The translations under genes were made by a program, and so were the position numbers. Positions 51,083-60,151 of a DNA stretch of 64,000 nt are shown in pieces. How positions within the stretch are numbered: the stretch's first letter is position 1; each line of letters begins with the position of its first letter. A model generated the notes under the pieces. That model searched no databases. It was given only the letters and a program-made list of their open reading frames with translations, and had not been told where the DNA came from. Source of the stretch: Cytophagales bacterium (GTDB lineage Bacteria > Bacteroidota > Bacteroidia > Cytophagales > 172606-1); NCBI GenBank assembly GCA_030448185.1, contig JAUJNL010000005.1, forward strand, positions 51,421 through 115,420. The letters are read 5' to 3'.

Positions 51083-54000
51083 ATGAAAAAACAATTACTT
51101 GCCAGCTTGCTTCTTATGCTAATGTGGAGTGGGCAGGCTTTGGCCCAGAGCCGTACCGTCTCCGGGACTGTGCGGGGCACGGACGCTGTGCCGTTGCCGG
51201 GTGTAAATGTGCTGGTAAAGGGCACTAATGTGGGTACTACCACCGACGGGAAGGGAATGTATAGTATTGCAGTGCCTGAGGAGGCAACCCTGGTATTCAG
51301 TTTTATTAGTTTTATCACGCAGGAAATAGCAGTAGGTAACCGGAGTACGCTGGATGTAAGACTGGTGGAGGACGTAAAGCAACTGGGTGAAGTAGTGGTG
51401 GTGGGCTACGGTACCCAGGAGCGGAAAGACCTGACCGGTTCGGTGGCTTCTATTAAAGGAGAGTCCATATCCAACCTGGCTACCCCAAGTTTCGATCAGC
51501 AACTCGCCGGCCGGGCAGCCGGGGTACAGGTCACCGTTCCCAACGGGGTAATGGGGCAACCAGCCCGTATCCGTATCCGCGGTACCAATTCCATTACCTC
51601 CAGCGCCGCCCCCCTGATCGTAGTCGATGGTATTCCCATCATTGCCGGTGACCAGCAATCATCCGGCGGCGGTACGGCGAGTAACCCACTAGCAGATATT
51701 AATCCGGAAGATATTGAGTCTTTTGAGGTACTCAAAGACGGTTCAGCTACGGCCATCTACGGCTCCCGGGCAGCCAATGGGGTAATTTTGATTACCACCA
51801 AAAAGGGCAAACAGGGCAAACCTAAAGTGAGCTACAACGCCTGGATGGGGCTGGCCAATGTAAGCAGCCGGTTTGACCTGCTCAATGCCGAGGAGTTTAT
51901 TACCATCAGCAATGAAAAGCGTACCAATGTGGGACTCTCGGAGATAGCCCGGCCTCAGTACGATAAAAATGCCAATGGTGACAGCTCCCTGGTCAATACG
52001 GACTGGCAGGACCATATTTTCCGTCAGGGTTTCCAGCAAAATCATGCGCTGTCAGTAGGGGGCGGCTCGGAGAAAACATCCTACTATTTCTCCCTGGGCT
52101 GGACGGACCAGAAAGGAGCGGTGGTCAGCAATGAGTTTAGCCGGGCTACGTTCCGGGCCAATATCGATCAGAAAATAGGCCGCTGGTTATCCATTGGCGC
52201 CAACATGGGACTAAGCCGGTCCAGAACCATCGGGTTAAATACGGGCCGGGGCTCTCTATCGGGTAATGTGGCCAACGCCAGCGTGCTATTCCCCAACGTG
52301 CGGGTATATAACCCGGACGGTACGTACAATATTTCTCCCGACGGGGTAGCCCTGGGTCAGGGCAATAACCTGGTGGGAATTGGTTTTAATTACCCTAATA
52401 TCAAGTTTGTACTGGATAACAATAAGAACAACTCGACGCTATACCGGACGCTGGGCAACGTGTACCTCGAATCTTCGCCAGTTGACGGATTGCGCCTGCG
52501 TACCCAATACGGCATTGACCTGCTGCTGGTCGACGATTATTCCTACTGGGACCCGCGGCATGGGGATGGCAGAGGGCCGGGAGGATTTATTTCCCGCAGC
52601 TTTACGCCCAATTTCCGCTGGAACTGGCAGAATACTATTAATTACGACCGGATCATTGCGGAGGACCATAAAATCGGTCTCGTAGCCGGAGTAGAATTTC
52701 AGCAGCAACGTTCCGAATACTATTCGGCTCAGGTTTCGTCGGTATCCAATGAATTCTTTAAAAACATCGTTTCGGGTACCTTTGCCACCCCCAATGTAAG
52801 CGGCCGGGTACTTCAAAACGGCTTTGATTCGTATTTCGGCCGGATTAATTATGGATTCCGCGACAAGTACCTGGCTACCTTCACCGTTCGGAATGACGGT
52901 ATTTCTGACTTGCCTTATACCAACCGGCGTGGCACTTTTCCCGGGGTATCCGTCGGCTGGCGCATTTCCGAAGAAGGATTTTTTGAGAATCTGAAGTCGG
53001 TCATCAATGATTTTAAAATCCGCGGCAGCTGGGCTGAAGTGGGCAACGTGGATATTGGCTACTATCCGTACCTGGGCACGTATTCGGCAGCTCAGTACGC
53101 CGACCAGAATGGCGTTGCGTTCAGTAACGTCGGCAATGGCAGCCTGAGATGGGAGCGGAGCAAAAAGCAGGACATTGGGCTCGACCTGGCCTTGTTTAAC
53201 AACCGCATTACCCTTAATGCTGACTATTACGTGAATAATGTGGACGGGCTCATTCTGGCGGCGCCTACGGCTTAATCGCTTGGCGTTCCCGGCAACTCCA
53301 TCAACAAAAACGTAGGCGCTATGCGTAACTCGGGGATAGAGCTTCAGGTAAGTTCCGAAAACATCCGAAAGGAAAACTTTACCTGGTCAAGTTCGGTTAA
53401 TTTTTCCACGAACCGCAACGAAGTAAAGGCCTTGAATGACAATCAGGACATCCTGAGCACGTATAATGTGGTGCGGGTGGGTGAACCCGTCGGCGCAATT
53501 TACGGCTATGAATACGCCGGGGTCAATCCCGCCAATGGCAATCCTCTGTACCGGAAAGCAAATGGCCAACTGATTCAGGGCAATGTAGTCAATACCCTTA
53601 CCACCGGCAGCAACGTTAATCAGTATTTTCTCTACGACCCAGGTAATCCGAATGATCTGTCGCAGGCTTCCAGTCTGGATGCCGTTACGGACCGTAAAGT
53701 GATCGGCAATGCCAATCCGCTCTGGTTCGGCGGAATCTCCAATACTTTTAAGTACCGTGGGTTTGACCTGGAAATATTTGCCCGCTTCTCGGGGGGGAAT
53801 AAAATTCTGAACGTAACCCGTCAGCAGCAGCTCCGGATGGAATTTGTAAACAACCATAAGGATATTCTGCGGCGCTGGACAGCCGACGGTCAGCAGACGG
53901 ATGTGCCCCGGCTGGCCTATGAAAATTCGGATTTTGTGAACCTCAACAACTTTGCTTCTACCCGCTTCCTGGAGAAGGGTGATTTCTTCCGCCTGCAGAA

Positions 54001-54265
54001 TGTAACGCTGGGCTACAACGTACCCAACTCCTTGCTCAGCCGGGTGAATATCAGCAGTGTGCGGGTGTATGCTCAGGTGCAGAATGCCTTTGTGATTACG
54101 AAATACACGGGCCTTGATCCGGAAATTAATGCCAATAACGACGATCAGTCACGGGTAAATAATATCAACAACTCTCCGGTGAATGGCAATACCCAATTTG
54201 GTATTGATTACAACGGTAACCCGCAGCAGCGTATTTTCACTTTCGGACTCAACGTAGGCTTTTGA
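51083..54265 (+). pseudogene. susC: SusC/RagA-type TonB-dependent transporter with one in-frame stop
   Basis: The frame runs 1,060 codons with a single TAA at 53273, and reading continues in the same frame to TGA 54263. Features: Sec signal (KKQLLASLLLMLMWSGQALA), carboxypeptidase-like domain (GTVRGTDAVPLPGVNVLVKG), TonB-box region (EVVVVGYGTQERKDLTGSVA), plug (QQLAGRAAGVQVTV, IRIRGTNSI, VLKDGSATAIYGSRAANGVI) and a barrel. The stop falls in a conserved loop (LILAAPTA-stop-SLGVPGNSINKN) near residue 730, removing the last third of the barrel. A CAA-to-TAA change is the simplest explanation. If real, the protein cannot form a complete pore; an assembly error remains possible. Confidence 0.9.
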
Positions 54266-54300
54266 TAAAGAAGTGTGTTTTCAAAACAAAGAACGTAATT

Positions 54301-55920
54301 ATGAAAAATATACATGTATTAGGTCAAATAACGGTTCGGAAAGTAGTTGGCTTTTCCCTTGCCCTGCTGTTGGGTACTGCCTCCTGTGATGTGACTACCG
54401 TAGAACCCGAAGACCGGATCAGCGAAACGCAGGCTTATAGCACCCCTTCCCTGATTGAGCTATCGGTAGTAGGTATGTATGACGCTGCTTCCACCGGTTT
54501 CTATGACCGGCTTGACGGAACAGCCATATCAAGAACTAGGGGATATCCATTTGGTGCGGCTACGATTACCTTTGGTGACGTCCGCGGGGAGGATGCGGTA
54601 GATCGGTTAGCCTTTTACGGGGTCGTATACCGGAACAACATTACCCCTACCAGTCCTAATGTGGTAAACCTGTGGGCCAACCTGTATACGCTGATCAATA
54701 CGGCCAATCTCGTGGTCGAAGGCGTAAGAGCCGCCGCGGCCAAAGGGGTGATCAGCGAGGAACAGGCCAGAAGTTACGAAGGAGAAGGCCGGATGATGCG
54801 GGCCATGGCGCACTTTGAACTGCTGCTGTATTTTGCCCGTCCTTATAAGCATACGCCGGGTGCTTCTCATCCCGGGGTGCCTTACCGGGATTTTGGCATT
54901 AATTCTACTGAAACAATTACCAAGGCCAACGCCCAGGGAAGAAATATGGTAGCTGAGGTATACAGCAAAATACTCGAAGACCTGGATTACGCCGAGACCA
55001 ATCTTCCGGCTAACCGTACCGGTGCCCTCAAAGTAAACCGAGCCACCAAGGGAGCCGCCATTGCCTTTAAAACCCGGGTGCGCTTGCACCAGGGGGATTG
55101 GGCAAAAGTGATTGAGGAAGGTAATAAACTGATATCGCCGGCGGCTCCCTTTACCAGTCCGGTAGGTGGCTATCAGCTTACGGCTGCGCCTCAGGGGCCT
55201 TTTACCAGCAATACCTCTACTGAGTCCATTTTCTCCATGGCGCACAATGCAGCCGATAACCCGGGTACCAATGGTACGCTGGCCCGGATGTGGGGCAACC
55301 CGGCTGCCACTGGCCGGGGCTTAGTCTTCCTGAGTCCGGGATTGTACAACGCCCCATTCTGGCCAGCTACTGATTTGCGGCGTACGCAGTTGCTGGCAGC
55401 CGATGCCAGCCGGTACTACTCCAATAAGTACCGGGATATAACCAACCAAACGGATTGGGCGCCTATTATGCGGTATGCGGAAGTATTGCTGAATGTAGCT
55501 GAAGCCACGGCCCGTACTACCAATAGTGTCGATCCCCGGGCTATTGCCCTGTTGGGGGAAGTCAGGAACCGCGCCGCTACCAATCCGGCAGATCAGTATA
55601 CGGTTGCCAGCTTTAGTGATGCCAAGAGTCTGATTGAGGCAGTCCTGAACGAAAGGCGCATTGAGTTTTTTGCCGAAGGATTCCGGTGGCAGGATATTCA
55701 CCGGCTGGCCAATGATCCGGACTTTACGACGAATGGCATCCCACCTAAAGTGGATGCGGCCGCGGTGACCCTGGCTACGTACAATGTCACTACGCGTCCG
55801 AATGTACCTTCGGCGATTGCCGGTGTACCCTACACCGATCCCCGTTTCATCTGGCCGCTCCCTTCGCAGGAAATCGCGAACAATCCGACGCTGGCCGCCG
55901 AGCAGAATCCAGGGTATTAA
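54301..55920 (+). CDS. susD: SusD/RagB family outer-membrane nutrient-binding lipoprotein
   Basis: I use ATG 54301 (MKNIHVLGQITVRKVVGFSL), giving 539 residues. The lipobox is LLLGTASC. SusD features follow: ISETQAYSTPSLIELSVVGM, ANLYTLINTANLVVEGVRAA, GEGRMMRAMAHFELLLYFAR, PIMRYAEVLLNVAEATART, VLNERRIEFFAEGFRWQDIH and the C-terminal WPLPSQEIANNPTLAAEQNP. It caps the SusC pore and binds glycan. It is intact although its SusC partner has a stop. Confidence 0.96.
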   Translation: MKNIHVLGQITVRKVVGFSLALLLGTASCDVTTVEPEDRISETQAYSTPSLIELSVVGMYDAASTGFYDRLDGTAISRTRGYPFGAATITFGDVRGEDAVDRLAFYGVVYRNNITPTSPNVVNLWANLYTLINTANLVVEGVRAAAAKGVISEEQARSYEGEGRMMRAMAHFELLLYFARPYKHTPGASHPGVPYRDFGINSTETITKANAQGRNMVAEVYSKILEDLDYAETNLPANRTGALKVNRATKGAAIAFKTRVRLHQGDWAKVIEEGNKLISPAAPFTSPVGGYQLTAAPQGPFTSNTSTESIFSMAHNAADNPGTNGTLARMWGNPAATGRGLVFLSPGLYNAPFWPATDLRRTQLLAADASRYYSNKYRDITNQTDWAPIMRYAEVLLNVAEATARTTNSVDPRAIALLGEVRNRAATNPADQYTVASFSDAKSLIEAVLNERRIEFFAEGFRWQDIHRLANDPDFTTNGIPPKVDAAAVTLATYNVTTRPNVPSAIAGVPYTDPRFIWPLPSQEIANNPTLAAEQNPGY

Positions 55921-55923
55921 TTT

Positions 55924-56150
55924 CGATGTTCGATGTTCGATATTCGATGTTGGATTGGCGATGTTCGATTGGCGATATTCGATTGGCGATGTTCGGGGTG
56001 ACAAATTATCCCGTAGAGACGCTATTCATAGCGTCTCCTAGTAGAAGTATCAATGATAAGTTTGGGTTTCAACCCGGAGATTGCGAACATCGCCAATCGA
56101 ATATCGCCAATCGAACATCGCCAATCGAATATCGAACATCGAACATCGCT
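55924..56150. repeat. GATTGGCGAT / GTTCGAT word array, long inverted repeat
   Basis: Left: repeated GATGTTCGATGTTCGATAT, then GATTGGCGATGTTCG and GATTGGCGATATTCG (55924-55996). Right: the same words inverted, CGAACATCGCCAATCG and ATATCGCCAATCG (56084-56150). The centre carries GTAGAGACGCTATTCATAGC and a TTTGGGTTTCAACCCGGA pair. The array occupies the whole gap between the convergent SusD and methyltransferase genes, up to the stop codon of the latter. Confidence 0.85.
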
Positions 56151-56808
56151 AATTCTGCTTTCGGCTGCGGTACAAATAAAGGGTTCCGAACCAGGTGTTA
56201 AAATACTTATCAGTATTTATTGCCGAAAAACCGGCTTCTTTCAGGTAATCCGGTAATTGGCCCCTGGCCAGGTCACCCGTAGTGCGGAAACCACCCATTG
56301 CCTGTAATAACCAGAATCCGGGCCTTACCCAAAAGCTAGCTGGTTTTCCCCAATCAGCTATGTGGAGTTCTCCCACCGGTTTTAGTACCCGGCATAGTGC
56401 GGTCAGCACTGCTTTTTTTTCCTCCGGCAAGAGATTGCAAAACAGCAGGCTGCACATGATTTTGTCGAAATGCCCATCCGGGAAAGGAAGCTGATGACTG
56501 GTATAATGCAGCAAGGTGATATTTTGTAATTGGGCTTGCCGGACTTTCCGGGAGGCTATCTGCAGAATGGCCGGGTCTGCATCTACGCCGGTCAACTGAC
56601 AGCCGGGGCAATCCCGGGCTGCCATGATCGTAAGGGTAGCCGTGCCGCAGCCTGCATCCAGTACTTTTTCCCCGGTCTGCAATCTTGCCTGATCGAGTAA
56701 GGCTCGTTTAAAAAGGGTTTCCGGAAGCAGCCATCGGATCAGCCAGTCGTACAGCGGCGTCAGCCACCGGAACCGCAGGGCCGGCATATACTTGAAATCG
56801 CCATTCAT
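56149..56808 (-). CDS. Class I SAM-dependent methyltransferase
   Basis: From ATG 56808 (MNGDFKYMPALRFRWLTPLY) the product has 219 residues; an in-frame ATG seven codons earlier (56829) is possible. SAM motifs: GEKVLDAGCGTATLTIMAAR (motif I), LTGVDADPAIL, DKIMCSLLFCNL (motif II) and LCRVLKPVGELHIADWGKPA. The group is UbiE/arsenite-methyltransferase-like. The substrate is not readable. The last codons overlap the word array. Confidence 0.9.
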   Translation of the reverse strand: MNGDFKYMPALRFRWLTPLYDWLIRWLLPETLFKRALLDQARLQTGEKVLDAGCGTATLTIMAARDCPGCQLTGVDADPAILQIASRKVRQAQLQNITLLHYTSHQLPFPDGHFDKIMCSLLFCNLLPEEKKAVLTALCRVLKPVGELHIADWGKPASFWVRPGFWLLQAMGGFRTTGDLARGQLPDYLKEAGFSAINTDKYFNTWFGTLYLYRSRKQN

Positions 56809-56898
56809 AGGGTGCAAGATTAATTGCATTGCTGCGAACCCACCTCATTTTCCGGTGCGCTGATGTAATCCTGCTGCCTTAAGTAGATAGATTTCACA

Positions 56899-56941
56899 AA
56901 AAAACACCCGGAGGGCTTTCTAGAACTCCGGGTGTTTTTTT
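56899..56941 (-). terminator. Terminator of the OmpA lipoprotein gene
   Basis: AAAAACACCCGGAG / CTCCGGGTGTTTTT is a perfect 14-bp stem with T-runs on both strands, 19 bases after the stop at 56960. Confidence 0.88.
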
Positions 56942-56959
56942 GTGAGAAATGAAGTTAAG

Positions 56960-57601
56960 TTATTTATTGACGGCTACAATGTCTACGCGGCGGTTCTGCT
57001 GGCGGCCTGCTGGCGTCTCATTAGATTCGGCCGGGTTGCGTTCTCCCTTCGGGAACACCGCAATCTGGCTGCCTTCCAGTTGGCCCTGGGTAATCAACCA
57101 TTGCTTCACGGCCTCAGCCCGTTTCCGGGAAAGCTCCTCATTCTGGTCGGCGTTTCCTTCTGAGTCGGTATGGCCGTAAATATAAATCTTTCCCTGGGCG
57201 TACCGCTGCTTCAGCGAAGCGGCTATCTGCTGCAAATCTTCTTTCGCATCCGGTTTAAGGTCCGCTTTGCCCGATTCAAATAGTACATCTTCGGCCAGCG
57301 AATACATGGCGCGTTTTTCATCGCCCCGCAGGCTTACCCGGTTCCCTTTAATTTCGGGATACTGCATATTCTTCAGTTTCTGCTGCAACTCTTTCCAGTC
57401 AATATCGATGTTGGGCTCCGTTTTGGCGTCGGTAGTGGTTTCCGTTACGGTTATCCGGTCCTCCGATTCCTCGGGCTCATCCTTTTCATTGCCCATAGCC
57501 GACGATTCCGTTGCAGACTCTGCCTGCTGATTCTGGTTACGTTCGCAGGCTGATGCGGCAATCAACAGGGCCGTAGCGATATATAAAAATGACTTCTTCA
57601 T
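56960..57601 (-). CDS. OmpA-family lipoprotein
   Basis: The 213-residue product starts MKKSFLYIATALLIAASAC, a lipoprotein signal, followed by an acidic Ser/Glu-rich linker and an OmpA domain at about 100-212: VLFESGKADLKPDAKEDLQQ, IYIYGHTDSEGNADQNEELS, KRAEAVKQWL and AGRQQNRRVDI. It is paralogous to the protein at 30040 (both have YSL-x-E-x-LLF/VLF before the OmpA core). It should sit in the outer membrane and bind peptidoglycan. Confidence 0.93.
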   Translation of the reverse strand: MKKSFLYIATALLIAASACERNQNQQAESATESSAMGNEKDEPEESEDRITVTETTTDAKTEPNIDIDWKELQQKLKNMQYPEIKGNRVSLRGDEKRAMYSLAEDVLFESGKADLKPDAKEDLQQIAASLKQRYAQGKIYIYGHTDSEGNADQNEELSRKRAEAVKQWLITQGQLEGSQIAVFPKGERNPAESNETPAGRQQNRRVDIVAVNK

Positions 57602-58198
57602 AAGGGCAGGGGTTTGATTTAATTAATACTGCATAGTCGCCGGCCGGCCTTGTACGGGGACCAGCTGCCGGTTTTATATTCATTTCATGTATACTTACCT
57701 TTTCCGCAAAAGGTTTTTAACCCCGGTTTGTACCTGTTATTGGTAAATAATCTAGTAGCCTAATTTCCGGGAGGTAGCAGGTTATCCCATCAAGGTAACC
57801 ACTGCAAATAGTGCAGAGTCATTATTTTTCTTACAATCCGGAAAATTAGGCCTGCTTTTCCTGCTTCTCCCCCGGAAGGGCCCGCATGTCAACCAGGCGA
57901 ATGCTTTTGGTGAAGCGAAAAGCTGGTATTAAGGGTAAGAAGGGCACTATTAGGGTAAAATATTCATTTCCTCCCGGATACCGGGTACAAGTTTATTCTT
58001 TTGGGTAATACGCTTCATGTAGGTTCCCGGTTTCGGCTGGTTCATATCCCGGTGTATTTGCCGCCCATTTAGGGGTAATTACATCCGCCCCTAACCCGCT
58101 AACAAAGGCTGGCTTTGCCGGGCCATTCTGCCTGCTCATATTTACGATTAAGCTTGTCAGAAGCCTTATTGTTTTTGCAAAGGGATAATCATAATACT
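57602..58198. other. Divergent intergenic region, about 600 bases
   Basis: It must hold promoters for the OmpA lipoprotein (minus) and the GAF sensor (plus). No exact TAnnTTTG box or repeat family member is found; TATTCTTTTG near 57993 is similar but misspaced. Confidence 0.35.
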
Positions 58199-59851
58199 AT
58201 GGAGCGGATAAATCCTAGGAATTTACCGGTTAAGACGTTAGTACTTGGTGCGCTGTTCATGCTTGCCCTGATCAATGTGGTGAGTGCAGTGGCCGTTTTT
58301 TCAAAGTTGGGAGATAGTAGTGCAGCGGTGGATGTGGCCAGCCGCAACCGGATGCTTTCCCAGCGGATGGTATTGTTTGCCCGCTTATACCTGGATGGCG
58401 ACCAATCCGCCAGAGGGATCAGCCGGTCAGCCATGGAACTGCACGACTTATCCGTACTGGCGTTGAAACACGGCGGGGAAGCCCCTAAAATGGAAAACAA
58501 AATCCTCTCTCCGGCCAGTGGGGCCTCTCTGGATTACCTGAAGCGGGTAGAGGACCTTTGGCAGAATTATAAAATCCAGATGATGATTGTACTCGAAGAG
58601 CCAACCTATCTGGATAGCACTGCCACAACAGAAGAGACTGCAACGGACAGCCTGACTATTGCCGCGGCTCCCCGACTAATCAGGGTGCCAAACCCGAAAG
58701 TGAAGGCAAGTTTTGATTATCTGGGTAACAATGCTTCTTACCTGCTTGAACTGAATGATGGATTGGTGAAGACGTATGTGGCGCAAGCCCGGGATCAGGA
58801 ACGTACGGTGTATACCTTATTGGTCACCGGCCTGATAGGCACCCTGCTGCTGTTGGCTGTGGGTTACCAGACGCTGAATCAAGTTTTGTTCAAGCCACTG
58901 GGGACAATGACCAAAGCCGCTCAACTGATTGCGCAGGGCGACTATCACCAGCACCTGGAGTACCAGGGTAAAAACGAATTGGCCCTGATGACTGCTTCGC
59001 TGAATACGCTGTTTGACAAATTCCGGAAAGCTTCCTGGTTTGTAAGTGAATTTGGCAAAGGTAATTACGCCTATCAGCCCGAAGAATTTACCCGGGATGA
59101 CAGTTTTGTAAAGGATAGTTTTATTGCTTCCCTCGTGGAGACACAGCGGGTACTGAAAGAATCAGATGCCGAAAACAAACGCCGCAACTGGACCAACGAA
59201 GGTTTTGCCCGGTTCAGTGATATGCTGCGCAAAACGGATGAGGGTTTTGAACAACTGGGTCGTAAGTTGATTATGGAGCTTACCGATTACCTGGAAATAA
59301 ATCAGGGAGGGTTATTCATCCTAAATGATGCCGATACCCATAAGCCTTACCTCGAACTGGTAGCCTGCTATGCCTATAACCGCGAAAAATACCTGGAGAA
59401 GCGCATTGAAGCAGGAGAGGGGCTCGTCGGGGAAGTGTTCCTGGAAGGAATGACTAAATACATGAAGGTAATTCCGAAAAATTATATCCATATCAACTCC
59501 GGATTGGGTAGTGCTACGCCCGGCAGTTTGCTGATTGTCCCGCTTAAGCTGAACGATCAGGTAATGGGGGTGATCGAATTGGCCTCTTTTACGGAGTTTG
59601 AGGCTTACAAAATTGAGTTCATCGAGAAACTTGGCGAAAGCATAGCGGCTACCATTGCTACGGCCCGTACCAGTGAGGTAACCCGGCACCTGTACGAACA
59701 GGCTCAACTGCAAGCGGAGCAGATGCGGGCTCAGGAGGAAGAAATGCGCCAGAATATGGAAGAACTGCAGGCTACGCAGGAGGAGATGTACCGCAAGGAA
59801 CGCGAATACGTTGCCCGGATTGCCGAACTTGAAGAGAAGGTGATGAATTGA
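58199..59851 (+). CDS. PilJ-type sensor with HAMP and GAF domains, no output domain
   Basis: I use ATG 58199 (MERINPRNLPVKTLVLGALF), giving 550 residues. The first membrane helix is at about 12-34, then a PilJ/type IV pili chemoreceptor-like sensor with ASRNRMLSQRMVLFARLYLD. The second helix is at about 205-228, with a HAMP domain (LGTMTKAAQLIAQGDYHQHL) to about 285. A GAF domain follows at about 345-505 (GGLFILNDADTHKPYLELVA, RIEAGEGLVGEVFLEGMTKY, LLIVPLKLNDQVMGVIELAS), and a coiled coil ends it (EEEMRQNMEELQATQEEMYR). No kinase, methyl-accepting or cyclase domain follows. Confidence 0.9.
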   Translation: MERINPRNLPVKTLVLGALFMLALINVVSAVAVFSKLGDSSAAVDVASRNRMLSQRMVLFARLYLDGDQSARGISRSAMELHDLSVLALKHGGEAPKMENKILSPASGASLDYLKRVEDLWQNYKIQMMIVLEEPTYLDSTATTEETATDSLTIAAAPRLIRVPNPKVKASFDYLGNNASYLLELNDGLVKTYVAQARDQERTVYTLLVTGLIGTLLLLAVGYQTLNQVLFKPLGTMTKAAQLIAQGDYHQHLEYQGKNELALMTASLNTLFDKFRKASWFVSEFGKGNYAYQPEEFTRDDSFVKDSFIASLVETQRVLKESDAENKRRNWTNEGFARFSDMLRKTDEGFEQLGRKLIMELTDYLEINQGGLFILNDADTHKPYLELVACYAYNREKYLEKRIEAGEGLVGEVFLEGMTKYMKVIPKNYIHINSGLGSATPGSLLIVPLKLNDQVMGVIELASFTEFEAYKIEFIEKLGESIAATIATARTSEVTRHLYEQAQLQAEQMRAQEEEMRQNMEELQATQEEMYRKEREYVARIAELEEKVMN

Positions 59852-59901
59852 AAAGGCCGCCTAATTATATCGTAAGCGCGGAAACGCATATACAAAGTAG
59901 A

Positions 59902-59955
59902 AGATTCTCAAACAAACTACGGCAATCAACCTTGCCGCATTTTGTTTGAGAATCT
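59902..59955. terminator. Hairpin terminator after the GAF sensor
   Basis: AGATTCTCAAACAAA and TTTGTTTGAGAATCT form a perfect 15-bp outer stem with CGGCAA/TTGCCG nested inside. There is no strong T-run, but it is well placed for the gene ending at 59851. Confidence 0.6.
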
Positions 59956-60094
59956 AACTGCTCCGAAGAAGTATTAATTTCTCAGACTAATGTTAGAAAT
60001 TCAGGAACAGTATAAGTCAAAAATGATTATAGAATGCGTCACAACTTCCCGGAGATAATTCTACAGATAGGTACTATTATTATATTGGAAAATC

Positions 60095-60127
60095 AAAGAG
60101 AGTGCCCACTTTTCGGGCACTCTCTTT
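60095..60127. terminator. Bidirectional terminator
   Basis: AAAGAGAGTGCCC / GGGCACTCTCTTT is a perfect 13-bp stem, 25 bases past the stop of the minus-strand lipoprotein gene. Confidence 0.82.
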
Positions 60128-60151
60128 ATGTTTGTATCAGGCTACTTATAC

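Noticed and set aside
51083..55920. A complete polysaccharide utilisation locus
   Set aside because: Only SusC (with a stop) and SusD are present; no glycoside hydrolase, SusE/F-like or hybrid regulator gene is adjacent. The NarL-type regulator upstream is not a typical PUL regulator.
55924..56150. Possible CRISPR array
   Set aside because: The repeated words are short, irregularly spaced, inverted across a centre and have no unique spacers; no cas genes are present.
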